Source of the DNA: Siphonodentalium dalli
Taxonomy: Eukaryota > Mollusca > Scaphopoda > Gadilida > Siphonodentaliidae
Length of the DNA: 64,000 nt
Reading direction: 5' to 3'
Assembly: GCA_032622095.1 (NCBI GenBank)
Contig: CP136067.1
Coordinates: forward strand, 175,742,556-175,806,555
Shown here: positions 44,659-57,778 of the stretch, in pieces
Position numbering within the stretch: the stretch's first letter is position 1
Layout of the letters: every line of letters starts with the position of its first letter
Made by a program: the position numbers and the translations under genes
Notes under the pieces: model-generated
Databases searched by the model: none
The model's input: only the letters and a program-made list of their open reading frames with translations
Told to the model about the DNA's origin: nothing

Positions 44659-46974
44659 ATGGAGGATAGCATGTCTGCTGATACAATTATGACGCTGAAC
44701 TGCAGCCTTATAGAAGAACACAACAAAGATAAAGCAGAAGACAATGATGAGTTGACAGACAACAAATTAACCGAAGACGAGGATCATGATTTTCCACACG
44801 GACAGAAAAGAATCCGTTTTAAAAGCTTCACCTTGAATCCAAAAAGATCATCAAAAAAGAGAGAGATTGCTAAGACGAAACAGGGGTCCAGTGTGAAGAA
44901 TCGAGGGAAGGTTATGGTCCTAACCTTAGATGCGGATAAATTCAAACGTCATCACGAAGCTCTTAAACGAAAATACTTTAACACAGAAGAAAACATACCT
45001 ATCAAAGGGGTCAACTGGATCGAAGACCTAGATGAAAATGGTGTGGATGTTGCTGTGGAAGTAATTAAGAGTCCTCGCACTAAAACAACAAACGTGACAC
45101 TCCACATATACAACACGAAGTGCAAAATTATGATTCAGGGAGCAAAAAGAAACGTGGCTTGGTGGATAGCAGAGGAGCTACCAGACATCTGTCGTTTGTC
45201 CTTTGGAGAGGATTCTGAACAGGAATTAAGTTACTTAAAATCCATGATGAGTGAATATATTGAGGGACAACCAGACGACACGCCAATAACGAGCACTCCA
45301 TGCAGACCAATCAAGGCGAGTTTCAAAACAAAAACGCCGTTACCGATACTAACAAATTCACAGAATAGGACATTAGTTCGAGAAATGGAAATGGAAATAA
45401 TAGACCAGCGAAAGTCAAATTCAAAGTCAGAGGAATACTTGGAACATATTCACACGCTGCAGACAGCCATAGACGAACTTAAACTGGAAAAAGTACACAG
45501 AGAACAATGGATTGTTAAACAATGGGTGAAATTGGAGGAGTCCGTTTGGAAAGAGTTCGGCAAACTCAGGAAGGACCTAACTCGTGAAGTAAAAGATTCG
45601 AAGAAGCAACGAGATATGACACATACACCATTGACGGACAAGCCTACAATAACAGTAGACATAACACCAGCTGCTGACTACAGTGATAATACAAACACGT
45701 CTACAGTACGTCAAAATGGTTTGGAGACCCCTCACATGGCACTTTCAAACGAAAATACAAATACGAAACTATTGGATATTAGTGACAAAGAAGCAACACC
45801 TGAACTAATTTCACCAAATCTTAAAGAGGATGAAAAGCCAGTGCATGTTGTATATGATGTGCCGATCAAAACCAGATTCAGCATCTTTGATGAGAATGAG
45901 GAATGTGCGAACAAAATGGTAGACAGTCAACGCGATCGTAGTAACAGTTTGTTTGATAACGAAACGTATGTCCATCATAGAGAGTCAGTACCGCCAAACA
46001 AAACTGACTACGGACGGTTAGATGATGTACCCCCATCAACATTTCACCTAATGATAGGAGATTCGGTTTTGGGTGTGATTAATCCATACAAACTTGGATT
46101 CCGTGGCGAAAACGTATACAAAATTGTACAGCCTGGACAATCGCCATCAGGACTAATTAGTTGGTTTATGGCTCAACCAGACTGGAAACCGGATATAAAA
46201 AAAGTTACTTTACATGTCGGGATCAACCAATGTAAGAAGGGGAGAAACCTATCTGCCGGACAATTCCACAAACTTATCAGTTGTATGGAAATTAGGTTTC
46301 CAAAAGCTGAATTATTTATTTCCTCAGTTCTACCAAGTTATCACTCTGAGAGGATTACAAACGCGATTATAAGTTCCAACTTAATAATTGCATCAGTGTG
46401 TCAAAAACGAGGCGTGTGATTTATAGACAATACGGACAACTTCGTTGATTCTGAAGGATATGTTATTAAACAGCTTTATCGAGACTGCTTTCATCTCAAT
46501 TTCAAAGGGGCCAAGGTACTGGCCAGGAACTTAAAATACCCAGGGGAAAAGATCAAACGCGACGAGGAGGAAAGACGATATGTATACCAGCCGAACCATC
46601 AATCACAACCAAGCTTAATGGAAATGAGCCGTGTCGGACAGTCCATAAGGCGCGATCAGCATGCCCCTGTTGGAATGAAAGGAGTGGAGAAACGAGTAAC
46701 AGATTCCCCTGGTGATAAACTGTTTCATACCCAAAATAGGGACCCCATTTCTCAAACAGAGCGAAACCGATTTATGGACAGAACAAACACTATGGAACCA
46801 TTGTTATATAATGAAGTTAAGGCGAAACAGATGACCGCCGCACCGATCAGATCGGAATTGAACAATTACGAACAATTCAAAATGGATATTACCAAAACGA
46901 TTGACCATATGTTTGACAGGTATGTTGGGAAAACGCAATGGAGGAATGGTATCCCAGAGAAATTTATATCTTGA
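44659..46974 (+). pseudogene. LINE-B ORF1: coiled coil plus SGNH-hydrolase domain, one in-frame TGA
   Basis: Starts at the first ATG and reads 586 codons to a TGA at 46417-46419. The same frame then continues open for 184 more codons to 46974. N-terminal basic region; a globular block around residues 90-190 (YNTKCKIMIQGAKRN); a Lys/Glu-rich coiled coil at about 250-320; then an SGNH-hydrolase domain with GDS at 467-469, GIN at 521-523 and D609-x2-H612 in DCFHLNFKGAKVLA. The TGA (codon 587) falls between catalytic blocks, so the truncated product would lack the Asp/His. Such ORF1 proteins bind RNA and may act on lipids or membranes; their precise role is unsettled. A point mutation is the simplest explanation of the TGA. 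Confidence 0.88.
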
Positions 46975-47227
46975 TATGTATTCTTGAGTTTACTTATTAT
47001 CACATTGAGTGTAACATAAGTATATTCTATTAATTGGGAACAGAAATTTACAAACTTCAGAGTTTTTCACGCACAAATAAGCGATCCTTAGCTTTAAATA
47101 ATTAGGAAATATTTAAACTAACTATATATAACATTAATACATATATAAATTAAGGAAAGTTGTATATATCGAAGGATATACGTACCAGAGATCAGTGGGC
47201 ATTCATGGTAAATCAATTCCCCAAAAA

Positions 47228-50200
47228 ATGTGGCAAAAACTCTTTAAAAAAGCTTTTCCACATCCCTCAAATATTTCTTACATGTCCTGGAATATTCAAG
47301 GTATTTCTGACAAACTAAGACCTAATACAAATCTAATTGATACAATATCTAAATATGATTTCATCACACTGTCAGAAACATGGCACGAATCATCAGATGA
47401 TTTGAAAATACCGGGTTATAGGGTGGTTGATCTTTCTAGAAACTGTCGGAAAAAGCATCGTGGAGGCCTCGCCTTGTATTACAGAGAAGCGTTCTCACAA
47501 TGGTACAAAGGGAAAACATGTATAGACGATATGGTTCTTTGGACAACTTTTGATGGGGCAATGTTTGGTCTCCCGCGAGATTTTGTAATAGTTTCGGTGT
47601 ATATACCACCATCAAATTCTTCTTATTGGCATACCAACGACCATGAATATTGTATATTTGATAAACTAAAAACGGCATTGAGCAATTCCCACCCAGATGA
47701 CTTTGTCGTGTTGGCGGGCGATTGGAACTCCCGCTGTGCAACTCTCGCTGATCACATTACTAATGACGATGATGGGCACGTGCCACTTCCGGATGATTAC
47801 GAGTTAGACCACGCCTAAGTATGGATACAACAGTAAATACCTTCGGGCGCAAATTAATCTCACTGTGCAAGTCAACAAGTGTGCGAATCATAAACGGACG
47901 CACTGCGGGCGACTGCCAAGGTGCATTCACCAGCTACCAATACAATGGGGCCAGTGTGGTGGACTACATGCTCGTAAAAGCAAAACACATGTCCACAGTA
48001 GACTATTTCTGCATAAAGGAACCCAATGAATTGTCAGACCACTGCCAATTATCCGCCCACATTAAAGTCGCGAACAAAATTGATAAACAGGGAAACAATA
48101 GACATAATTTTCAAGCGTTAAATTGCAAACGCAAATGGACAACGAAGAGCAAAGATCGTGCAGTAGCCACCGCATCCAGCATGATTATCAGACAAAGATT
48201 AGCAAACTTTCGAACTAAAGATTATGCAATGACTGCGAGTGGTACAGACGCATGCGTATTAGATATGGCAATTATACACCGAAATATCAATAATCAATGT
48301 ACTAAACCTATTAAAACAACTGATAAAAATAATAGACCGAAGAAACGTAAATGGTTTGATATGGACTGCACAAATGTAAAGAAAGAAATGACGACTTCGT
48401 TTCGTGACATGAAAAAATCTCCATTTGATAGACAACTCATTTTGCGCTATTTCAAAGCCAAAAAGAAGTACAAGAAACTAACTAAATACAAATATAAAAC
48501 ATATATTCAGACTATGAACGATAAGCTGAGAGAGATGGAAAATAGGAGCCCAAAAGAATACTGGAAAATAATAAATTGCTTGACGGCCAGAAAGAGACAG
48601 ACATCATTAGAACCGGACCCCGATACACTTGTTGAGTTTTTTAAGACATTGTACGATAATACAACTCCAAATATAAACTACATCCAATCCGATGAATGGG
48701 AACCAAAACTTGAACACCACTTGAATAATAGCCCCATAAGCAAAGCCGAAGTCCTGTCAAATCTATCTCAACTGAAAAATAATAAATCATCCGGCCCCGA
48801 CAATATATCAAACGAATTCCTCAAAACGGTGGCACCTCTGATGTTAGACGAAGTAACGACACTTTTCAATCAGGTACTTCTCTCAGGATATTACCCACAG
48901 GAATGGAGCAAATCCGTGCTCTCAGCAATATACAAAAAAGGGGATCAGCGGGATCCGAATAACTATAGAGCAATAGCTATTAGCAATACTATTGGAAAAC
49001 TTTTCAACAAAATTATCAACAATCGAATCAATACATATCTTGAGGAAAATGGAATAATTAGTAATAACCAATTTGGATTCCGGAAAAATCATGGGACACA
49101 AGAATGCATGTTTGTGTTAAAATCTATTATAGATAAATATAAAAGCAAGCGCAAACCCGTATATCTAGCATTTATCGATTTTAAAAAAGCATTTGATTCC
49201 ATAAACAGGGAGTTGCTATTCGAGAAAGTGATGAATATTCAAATATGGGGAAATATTCTAAACATTTTGCGCTCAATATATAGTTCAAGCGACTACATTA
49301 TCAAAACATCACAAGGACTTTCGCAGCCCTTTGCCTCAACAATAGGGGTGAGACAAGGATTTTTGCTGTCCCCTACCCTATTTAAGATATTTATTGACGA
49401 CATCAAATCATGTTTTGATGAATCTTGCGGTTCATGCACTCTACAACAATCTAAAATTAACCACTTACTGTTTGCCGATGACCTACTTCTAGTTTCGGAA
49501 AGCCAAACTGGCTTACAAAGGTCACTTGATAAAGTTGTCAGCTACTCTCAAGACAACGTATTACCGATTAACATCAACAAAACTGAAGTAATGGTGGTTA
49601 ATCCAAACTCTAATGCAGTTCCAATGTTCAAAGTTTTAGGTAATGAGTTGAAAATTTGCGATCAGTTTTCATACCATGGACTAATTTTTACGAAGAGTGG
49701 AAAATATAAACTCGCCCAAGAGTCATTGTGTACAAAAGCACTTAAAGTAATGCACAAACTGCGACATGAAATGATAAATCGCTACCACATATCTATACCA
49801 CTGGCACTAAAACTTTTTAATACACTAGTAAAACCAATTTTGCTTTATGGAAGCGAAATATGGGCACCAGAAGTATCGCGCAATGATAACTCGCCCTCTG
49901 AGAAGATACACTTGAGCTTCTGCAAAATGATACTCGGTGTAGGATCGAAGGCGGTCAACCATGCAGTGAGAGTAGAACTCGGCGTATATCCTATCTATGT
50001 CGAGTGCATAACACAGGCGTTTAAATTTTTGAAGCGAATTAATGGTCACCCGAACCAAATCTTGCGCGAAGCACATAGATCAAGCGAATCAAATACAATC
50101 AAACCCTCACTTAGAACAATGAAAGAAAAGTATGTTGCGTCATTGAACACGGCAGATGGAAATAGTCTACACATTTCGGATAACTATATTAATAACGCCA

Positions 50201-50679
50201 CAGAAAGATTGAAGGATGAATACATAAATAAATATATTCTTAGTGCAGACGATCCACACAGTAAACTACGGACATATAATCAATTCAAAACCGTTTTCCG
50301 GCTCGAACCATATCTGTTATATACAACTTCGATGAAAGATCGTGAACAATTCTGTAGACTTCGAATCAGTTGTCATTCATTAGAAATAGAAAAAGGTCGA
50401 CACAAACGCCCACCGACACCAGCTGACAAGCGTATATGCAACATGTGCAATGCTAACTCAGTGGAAGACGAGAAGCATTTTGTCCTCCATTGTGCTAAAT
50501 ACGACAAGTTGAGAAAACGTTTATTCGAAGAACTGAATTATAAAAGCAACGCATTTCTAAGAGCTAGTAATATCTCAAAATTGATATACATAATGCGAAA
50601 CGACCAACCACATACAAGTCATGTGATCAGTCGAGCTATCAAAGAATTCTTTGAAACGAGAGAAAAAGTCCGTGATTAA
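47228..50679 (+). pseudogene. LINE-B ORF2: APE endonuclease and reverse transcriptase, one frameshift
   Basis: The nuclease N-terminus is read from ATG 47228 (MSWNIQGI, LSETWHESSD, GGLALYYRE, LAGDWNSR) to a TAA at 47816-47818. The rest is in the next frame, from 47821 to 50679 (952 codons). In that second part: YNGASVVDYMLV (nuclease), SDH intact at 72-74, coiled-coil-like basic linker ~170-260, RT SSGPDNIS (323-330), FIDFKKAFDS with D453, GVRQGFLLSPTLF (509 on), FADD 551-554, and a C-terminal C873-x2-C876...H886-x4-C891 cluster. The decayed relative at 39790-43490 has the two parts continuous across this point (PDSLDRHVNSFG), so the shift is a lesion of roughly one base near 47800-47820. Confidence 0.92.
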
Positions 50680-50959
50680 GGTATGAATTAATAATTATTT
50701 TCTATTCCACACGATATCATAGGTCAGCATACAGATTATTTACACGCTTATAGTTGTGAGTGTCTATTAGGTCACATTGTATACCTGTAGTTTGAATAGG
50801 TTGAAAGTTTATTATATGAAAAATGTATGTATAATTATGTAAATTATATGTCTTCTCATTATGTAATGCATACGGCTCACGTGAGTGTTTTTATGCTAAT
50901 AAATATCATATCATATTAGAATATTGTTTCGATATGCACATGTAATACAAGTGACTGCT

Positions 50960-51114
50960 CTAATATGAAAGTTTTGATTGCAAAAAAAAAAAACTCTGAA
51001 AAATTCTGAAAAAAAATGCCATCAAGGATATGATATGGATTTTTTACAAACAGTTTGTGGAACAATTTCATATTAGCGCATGTGCGCTCTTTACATTATG
51101 TGGTTCGTTAAGAC
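50960..51114 (+). repeat. LINE-B-flanking inverted-repeat arm 3
   Basis: Starts CTAATATGAAAGTTTTGAT and shares GTTTGTGGAACAATTTCATA and TTAGCGCATGTGCGC with arms 1 and 2. It has a small internal duplication (AACTCTGAAAAATTCTGAAAA). It lies just after the LINE-B 3' end. Confidence 0.8.
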
Positions 51115-54100
51115 ACGTGCCCTAGACCTTTGACATTCCCGAACACCGAAGAGAAGTCGCATGTATTATATGTGCATATCGACACAATGTTAATCTAAGA
51201 CAAGCGGTCAGATGCTGGTAACCCGTTTATCAGTCACTCTAAAAAGACGATGAAAATTTTACAATATTTACGTCTCTAGAAGTGTCCACTAAATTTTATT
51301 TCGACGCGGCATTCCCAACATGACGTAATAAACCAATTCCAAATATGGAGTGCATTTCTGGCGTAGTAAATGTTTGTGAGAATCGTAGTATTTAGAATTT
51401 ATAAACGATATCACAAGAGAAGAAAAAAAGAAAAACCAATAACATCTGCATCAGTTGCAAGTTGCTGTTGACCTGTAATGCCAATATATGTCCGGAATCA
51501 AGAATAATGGGGTTTGAATCTGGCGTATTCGATGGAGTGATAATTGGTGAGTATGACAACAAGAGGTATTTATTGACCAGAGTACGGACTAAAGCAACTG
51601 CAGCCGAGAGAAATGATGGCAATAGACTATTGGCGAGATTCAATAAAGCAGTGCCTTTTATTACCTCCCTTCTATCCGGCCACTAGAGCGCGTTGTTAAT
51701 TATCTTGTTTTCTCACCGGAAGGTAGGGTCTATACAAGTAATAATTGGGATGTAATTAATAGCATAAAAACGACCAATCTTGCATTTATATCTATACTTT
51801 TATCTAAATCCAATAAATTCAATGCCATCACTGTATTTTCTTTCATTGCACCCGGATCATTTATCACGATATGTGTGGATTAAGAAACTTGATATAACTG
51901 ACGTATAACAGTGCACATAGAAGGCAATACAATGCCATATTACATCAATTATTTATGGTACGCGAACAGGATTACTATCATTTGATGTACGTAGTCATTG
52001 TTACCAGCAAACATATAAACTGCGAGTTTCGTTATGTGTGATTTCAGTCCCTTAGGTAATTTAGACATGTATCCTGTGATTCTGCATACATGGATCGATT
52101 GTTCGAGAGTATAGGCCATATCAAATGCTGTGTAAACACCACATAAAACTCCAAGACCCATGCATACACGATCAACATACAGGGAGAAACTTTCAGACGA
52201 AAACGACATAGAACCAATTAAATGTTTTCATTCTATGATGTTGTCGAAGAAACATATTCATAAAAATAGCTGCATGTATCATCATGATTTGAATGCGAAC
52301 ACAGCCTAGAGATCGGAATGTTTCCGTCACTGTTTTCGGATTGTAAATTATTTTTATCTGTTTTGTTTCCTGTTTCAATCGATACAAAGGTAACTTAGTT
52401 ATACAGTCGTTTCGTTACGACATTTGCGGATAATCAAATCGAGTGCTGACAATACATATTTTGATTGTTGAAATGTCAATGAGTAAACAGATTCTTTTTT
52501 AATGAAGGGGTTGTTATATAATTTGCAAGAATAACGCATGATGAACAGTGCTTGCGAATAATATAGGTGAATAGTAAAGTTTATTTTGTATGTACCTTTA
52601 AATTATTCTACTTTTGGTTTCAAACGATATGTCTCACTTCAGATGGTAGTCCGAAATTCAAACTATCAGAAAAATTTATGGCTGTGTCAAATGTGTTATG
52701 AACTAATTTGCAAAGTCATCAGAACACACTATTATTACTAGAGAAATATATATATTCAGATAAAGTATCCAAATAAATTTTATTTGTTGAATTGTAATAC
52801 CCAGAAATGGATCTGCATGATCTCTGTCTGCTACTATGCCCTCTTCGCATCTGTAGTTGCTTGCTTTGTAGTAGCGATGGGCTTCATCTTGGCCTCCATG
52901 TACCGCAAATGCCTTGTCGGTCTTCTCCAAAAAAAAACACCATCGATTTCTTACGACCCTGTCGACACAAAGATGAATGGTTTATGCTCTATAGTTACGT
53001 AACGTCATTGGAAAGAAAGTATGATATATGGTCAATGTTACACTCAGAACACTGTGTGGAATTTGATGAAAACAACAAGATCCCCAACATAGAATATTAG
53101 TAAAAAAAAAAGTTTCAACTTATTTTCCATTATGAAAATTCGGACATGCGATATGTTCTTTTAAACGTCTGAAGGACGTTGTCTGTTGGAAACCCCTGCC
53201 CCCACCCCGCCGTATCCTAACAACTCGTATTTGTCACCAGCACAAATGAAATTCTTTACTGGGCCTACCTGATTGATGATGAGGTTCCATCGTGATTAAT
53301 GATAGATGTAATCAGAACTCAATCAAGTAGCGTATTGTGTGATCGTACTCCAATCATTACCGCAAAAGCACGAAATGTTACAATAAAAGAGCGATGATGT
53401 GGTTATGCGACGCCAAGTCATAACTTTTGTTACAGCGTGAAGTGATTCAACTTAAAGAGGGTTAGCTCTATCATTCACTCATTCATCAGTGTGAAGTGAT
53501 TGAAGGATTTGAACTCTACCATGCATACCATCGTAAGCGTAAAGTAACTCAATGTGTTTAGTTATATAGTATACACTCATCGTGCATTCAAATGTATGCC
53601 TATGGTGCCCCTTTTCGTGGCCGACCGTAAACACGTAACTATGCCAACGCCCCCAGATGTTATGACTTCGTTTCTTCAAACTGATATCTACAATGACGCA
53701 GTAGAATGTCTTTCGTGGTGGAGGCGTCCAACTTTCCAACTTCCCAATATCACGGAAACAGGCCGGAATTTCAAATTTGTATACTTCATGTTCATCCCCA
53801 CCGTGGGATGAATATTTAAACTAGTACACCACAACGTTTCCAACTATTGGAACATTTCAACCTGGAACTTACCCATGGTTTTAATTCACCAACTGGTGAC
53901 ATAAAACTGTGCGACTTAAGTGTCGGGGGGAATTATCACACGTTGTCGCGCCGTCAAATAATAACCCTCTTGAATCACGCTTGTCGGCTTGTCCTGCAAC
54001 AGGAAATTTAGTTCCTGTACTATTTAAAACGATCCGAGTATAATACGGCCGCCACATGATTAGCCATTTCTATACTAAATACTCACTGTCGAGTAGATCC

Positions 54101-55040
54101 CTTGTCAAATTTTCAGATAATGATTCGTATGCCGCTTCCTGATCTTAACTGAACATTTCTTACCACTCAATGGGAATCATGATGCACTTGTAGTATCTGC
54201 CTTCTTATTATATTTCCTGAAATCCACCACAGATGAATTATAGAATATTCAAATGAATTCATTTAGTAACGAAAGAGGTACACAGCTTTGATATGCAACG
54301 CAAGAAGTGTATGTCTGTAAGACTCACCGTGTCCTATATACTTCCATCAGAAGAAATACATGCATTGAATATATGTATACCTTCACATTGAATATATGTA
54401 TACCTTCACATTGTATTTCCCTTAGTTACACATTAAAATAACATGAAAAAAAGCAAAACATTTCATTACCGACAAGTCGATGGAGCTATTTGTGTGTTGT
54501 TTCATATATTGCATATTCATGAGACCGTACGTTGTTTGACTCGATTTCTGTTTGACAAGCAAAGTATCGCCCTGACGGAGTATGGATCGTCATTGAAGAA
54601 TATTTATAAAATGTGGACCAAACAACATGACCGACCCGACAGAACAAACCGATAATACCAACATCAACCTTTAGCAATAGCTATATAATCCGATCAAGCC
54701 ATATAACGCGGATGCGGACCACGGCAGAATTAATACGCGTTAAGCAAGCCTGTTTATCGTATATGGGTATATCTCGTGGATAAACGCTCGTGTAAAATAA
54801 ACGTCGAATTATACATCTAATACGCACACGTTTGACTACCGAAAGAGGCACGCGTGGTTTCGATTGAAGATCATATTTTATTTGAAGGGTAATAACTCTA
54901 TAAAGAATGTACTTTGACGACATAACGGCGATTTGTATGAGAAATTGCAACACCACAATAGATCAACTCTGGTTAAATATAAGTCAAATTCTTCTATTGG
55001 GTGGGTGGGCTGACAAAACATAACAAAAACAAATATCTTG
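51115..55040. other. Unassigned region with only short ORFs
   Basis: The string AGTCGCATGTATTATATGTG near 51154 resembles the spacer next to the LINE-B arms. ORFs of 70-97 codons occur (51462-51686, 51949-52209 minus, 52784-53100, 53479-53811). The one at 52784-53002 has a ~25-residue hydrophobic segment (CYYALFASVVACFVVAMGFI) that could be a membrane span. No homology is recognisable and any exons cannot be told from chance. A 24-bp duplication (TTGAATATATGTATACCTTC) lies at 54366-54415. Confidence 0.35.
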
Positions 55041-55155
55041 TCACTATAACAATCTATTTCGCTATTTCGCTGTATTTTCCTATTTCGCGTTTTCGCTCTA
55101 TTTCGCTATTTTGTTGCATTTTCCTATTTCGCTTTTTCGTTGTATTTCATATTTC
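55041..55155. repeat. CTATTTCGC low-complexity repeat
   Basis: Repeated CTATTTCGC / CGCTATTT / TTTTCCTATTTCGC units on the plus strand. A short CGATTAGATG...CATCTAATCG hairpin follows at 55235-55264, then two copies of a 35-bp unit (CCGATTACATATAGTTTGCT) at 55271-55330. Confidence 0.8.
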
Positions 55156-55500
55156 GATAATATTGTGGGATATCGGATTATATGATATCCAACATTCTGA
55201 TATTCAATCGAACATCACGTGCCACCTGTGCTCGCGATTAGATGCCACTATAGCCATCTAATCGTGAACACCGATTACATATAGTTTGCTATATGAACCC
55301 CGATTGCATATAGTTTGCTATATAATCCTTGGCGTATTGGCTGAATTATATGTATCTCGCGCCTTCTCCGTAACACATTCCCAATTCATATGGAAAAGCG
55401 GACTCTCTTCTAGGTGTACAAGACTATGTTGACGTGCTGGCTAATTTGCCTGACATTGTGTAAAGATGTAGTGTGCTTGGATATGGATGACAAACATTAA

Positions 55501-55846
55501 AGGGGCATTGTACACTAAGTCCAGCCATTGTTGGGACCATCTCCTTTTATACTTTATAGAATATATGCAAGAAATGAATGAATTTGAGCCATGGATTATA
55601 CACTCATGAGCTCTATGAATGAGGCAAAGAACATGGTAAATATAATGAAAATTAATTTATGACTGGAGTAATAAATTCATTTTAAATATTATTGTCATAT
55701 TGTTTGTTTCGTTCATACGGTAAATTAGTGTATTTTGCACTCACCCATGGCTCAAATTCATTCACTTGTTGCATATATTATGTTGGATATGGTCCCAAAA
55801 AAAGGATATGATCCCAAAAATGGCTGGATTTAGTGTATAACGCCCT
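55501..55846. mobile_element. TTAA-flanked MITE with ~115-bp inverted arms
   Basis: The left end AGGGGCATTGTACACTAAGT and the right end, the inverse of AGGGCGTTATACACTAAATC, are both bordered by TTAA (55497-55500, 55847-55850). The arms extend inward through CCAGCCATT, GGGACCAT, ATATATGCAA and GAATGAATTTGAGCCATGG. TTAA duplications are used by piggyBac- and Kolobok-type transposases; AGGG-starting ends differ from the CCC-starting ends of the 36.1-kb element, so this is a separate family. Confidence 0.85.
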
Positions 55847-55850
55847 TTAA

Positions 55851-57130
55851 GATATATACGGTCTACCGCATGAGATCAATAATATGACATTAGCTCGAAA
55901 CTAGCCTAGTCCATAAATAGAAACCATATATGCCGGTAATTTCAAGCACGTGGTTGACCATGTGGATACTACCGGTAAATACGTCTGTTGGCTGGGACAC
56001 TCGTCTTGTTAAACTTGAACTAATTATTGCTATTTATTACTATTTATCACATTTTTTTTAATTTTCAATTTTTAATTTTGTAATCACCCCTATGGAAATA
56101 TATACATTTATGACATTGTGTCAAACATTTCTTTGTACAATAAACTTGCAATTAAATGTAGACATGTGGGTTGATGGGGATCATCACACCGGATATATTA
56201 TCTTATTTTCGCAAAACACACTAGCAATTGTAAGCCGGGGTCAAGGCCGGCTCCAAGAAAAGGCTTGCATGGTGTTGGACGTCGTGTTTATTTCCTTAGT
56301 AGCTCAATGAATATACAATAAATTTGGACGTAATATGTCCGCAGTGGTATAAGGAATGCATTTTAAAGTAATTAAAATTGACTGAACGGTTCGTGTTTGA
56401 AACGCACTATAAGATTAAGTGTGCTGTGTGTATATTGGTCTCATATTCAGTTGAATTTGTTATTAAGGCCAATTACAAGAGAGCATAACTATGCAAATTA
56501 ATCTTAACTGAAATTCATGAATATTCAAAAGCTCCATATAATGGAATGCTAATCCAGAACTTTGACACGTAGTACCGAATGAGCGGAACGGGGCTGGATG
56601 GATCCAATATGATAGCGACTCAGTGATCTCGCTTATAAAGACAGCTGCATTCAGACGTAAAAGTGATGTGAAAGACTCCGGGAAGGTGATCAAATATAAA
56701 TGGAGACAAATCTTGTTCAAAGTAGTAATTTTTACAAATATCATATCCAAATTGACAACACACGCCGTCATTCTTGTATATGAATTAAATGCAGTGACTC
56801 TCGATGGCGAAATAGTTTTCGTTAGTTTATGGCCGATAGATGCGTCCCGAATCGAGTAGTAAATATTTACAATTGAGCGTAGTTCTGACGATGTTTTCTA
56901 TGGAGTGGTTCGGTCAATTTGCTTCAAATGTTCGGTGATGTTAGTAGAATGTTACATTCCTCCTGTTGTCACAGCGCCTGAATACCAACTAATCAGTTTC
57001 ACGCACCGAACAAGTACATGACTAGTGCGTCTTTAAACACGCCTCCTAATTAAATTGTTTACCGGGGTACGATGGAATGTGATTTTAAGATAGGCGATTC
57101 AAGTTAAGTCATTCTGAATACTGAGAACAA
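55851..57130. other. Unassigned AT-rich sequence
   Basis: ORFs of 72-102 codons without recognisable domains. No repeats stand out. Confidence 0.4.
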
Positions 57131-57721
57131 CCAGGTTGTCAAATTACAAAATGGAAAACAGCAGCCAATCTCCCAAAATAATTGGAAACCTTGATATACA
57201 AGAAGACCAATCAACAAATGCTGATATTCAGTATATTCCAATTGGAAACCCACTAAGAAATGGGGATAATCATAGTCATAATCGAGAACCTAGTGATACA
57301 GTAGTAGATCGATATTTACCCCCATAACATCAACACAAGCCTGACTGTTCTGCTCACAGAAATGAACTCAAACGATTCAAAACTAGTTTCACTGTGCATA
57401 CTGGACGCCTTAACATTTGTCAACTCAATCCCAAAAGAGGGCTATATCAAATTCATTAAGGAGGCAGATCCCGAAGATGTGCTCAAGAAAATATGACACT
57501 GTGTTTTCGATGAAGTGAAACATTCTCGCTCTTTTCAATTTGATCAAAAAGCTAGTTCAACCGTCATCGAATGGTCCAAGTATTGCGGAAAGACTGTGTG
57601 TCGATATTTATAACTTGCTGATGTTCTTGGCTAACGGTGATCAGGAAGTCATATCAGATATGATCAGCGCCTGTATGAAAAGTCTACTAGTGCCACCCGT
57701 TCTCAACAAAATGGTCAAATC

Positions 57722-57778
57722 AATTCCAGTGACTCTGCATCTCTTGCACCAACAATCAATTCCTCTCTAATGGAATTG
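57722..57778 (+). repeat. 57-bp direct duplication, left copy
   Basis: AATTCCAGTGACTCTGCATC to TCTCTAATGGAATTG. A copy with about five mismatches is at 58398-58454. The two flank the inserted TIR element. Confidence 0.85.

Larger units (their letters stand above)
44567..50925 (+). mobile_element. LINE-B: two-ORF non-LTR retrotransposon with SGNH ORF1
   Basis: ORF1 (44659-46974), a ~250-bp AT-rich spacer, ORF2 (47228-50679) and a 3' UTR ending in AATAAATATCATATCATATTA near 50898-50920. The ATATC-type tail resembles the TTATC tail of the truncated relative at 44350. One TGA in ORF1 and one frameshift in ORF2 are the only disruptions I see, so it is a recent but probably inactive copy. Clade assignment is uncertain: an ORF1 esterase/SGNH domain is known from CR1-type LINEs. 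Confidence 0.88.
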
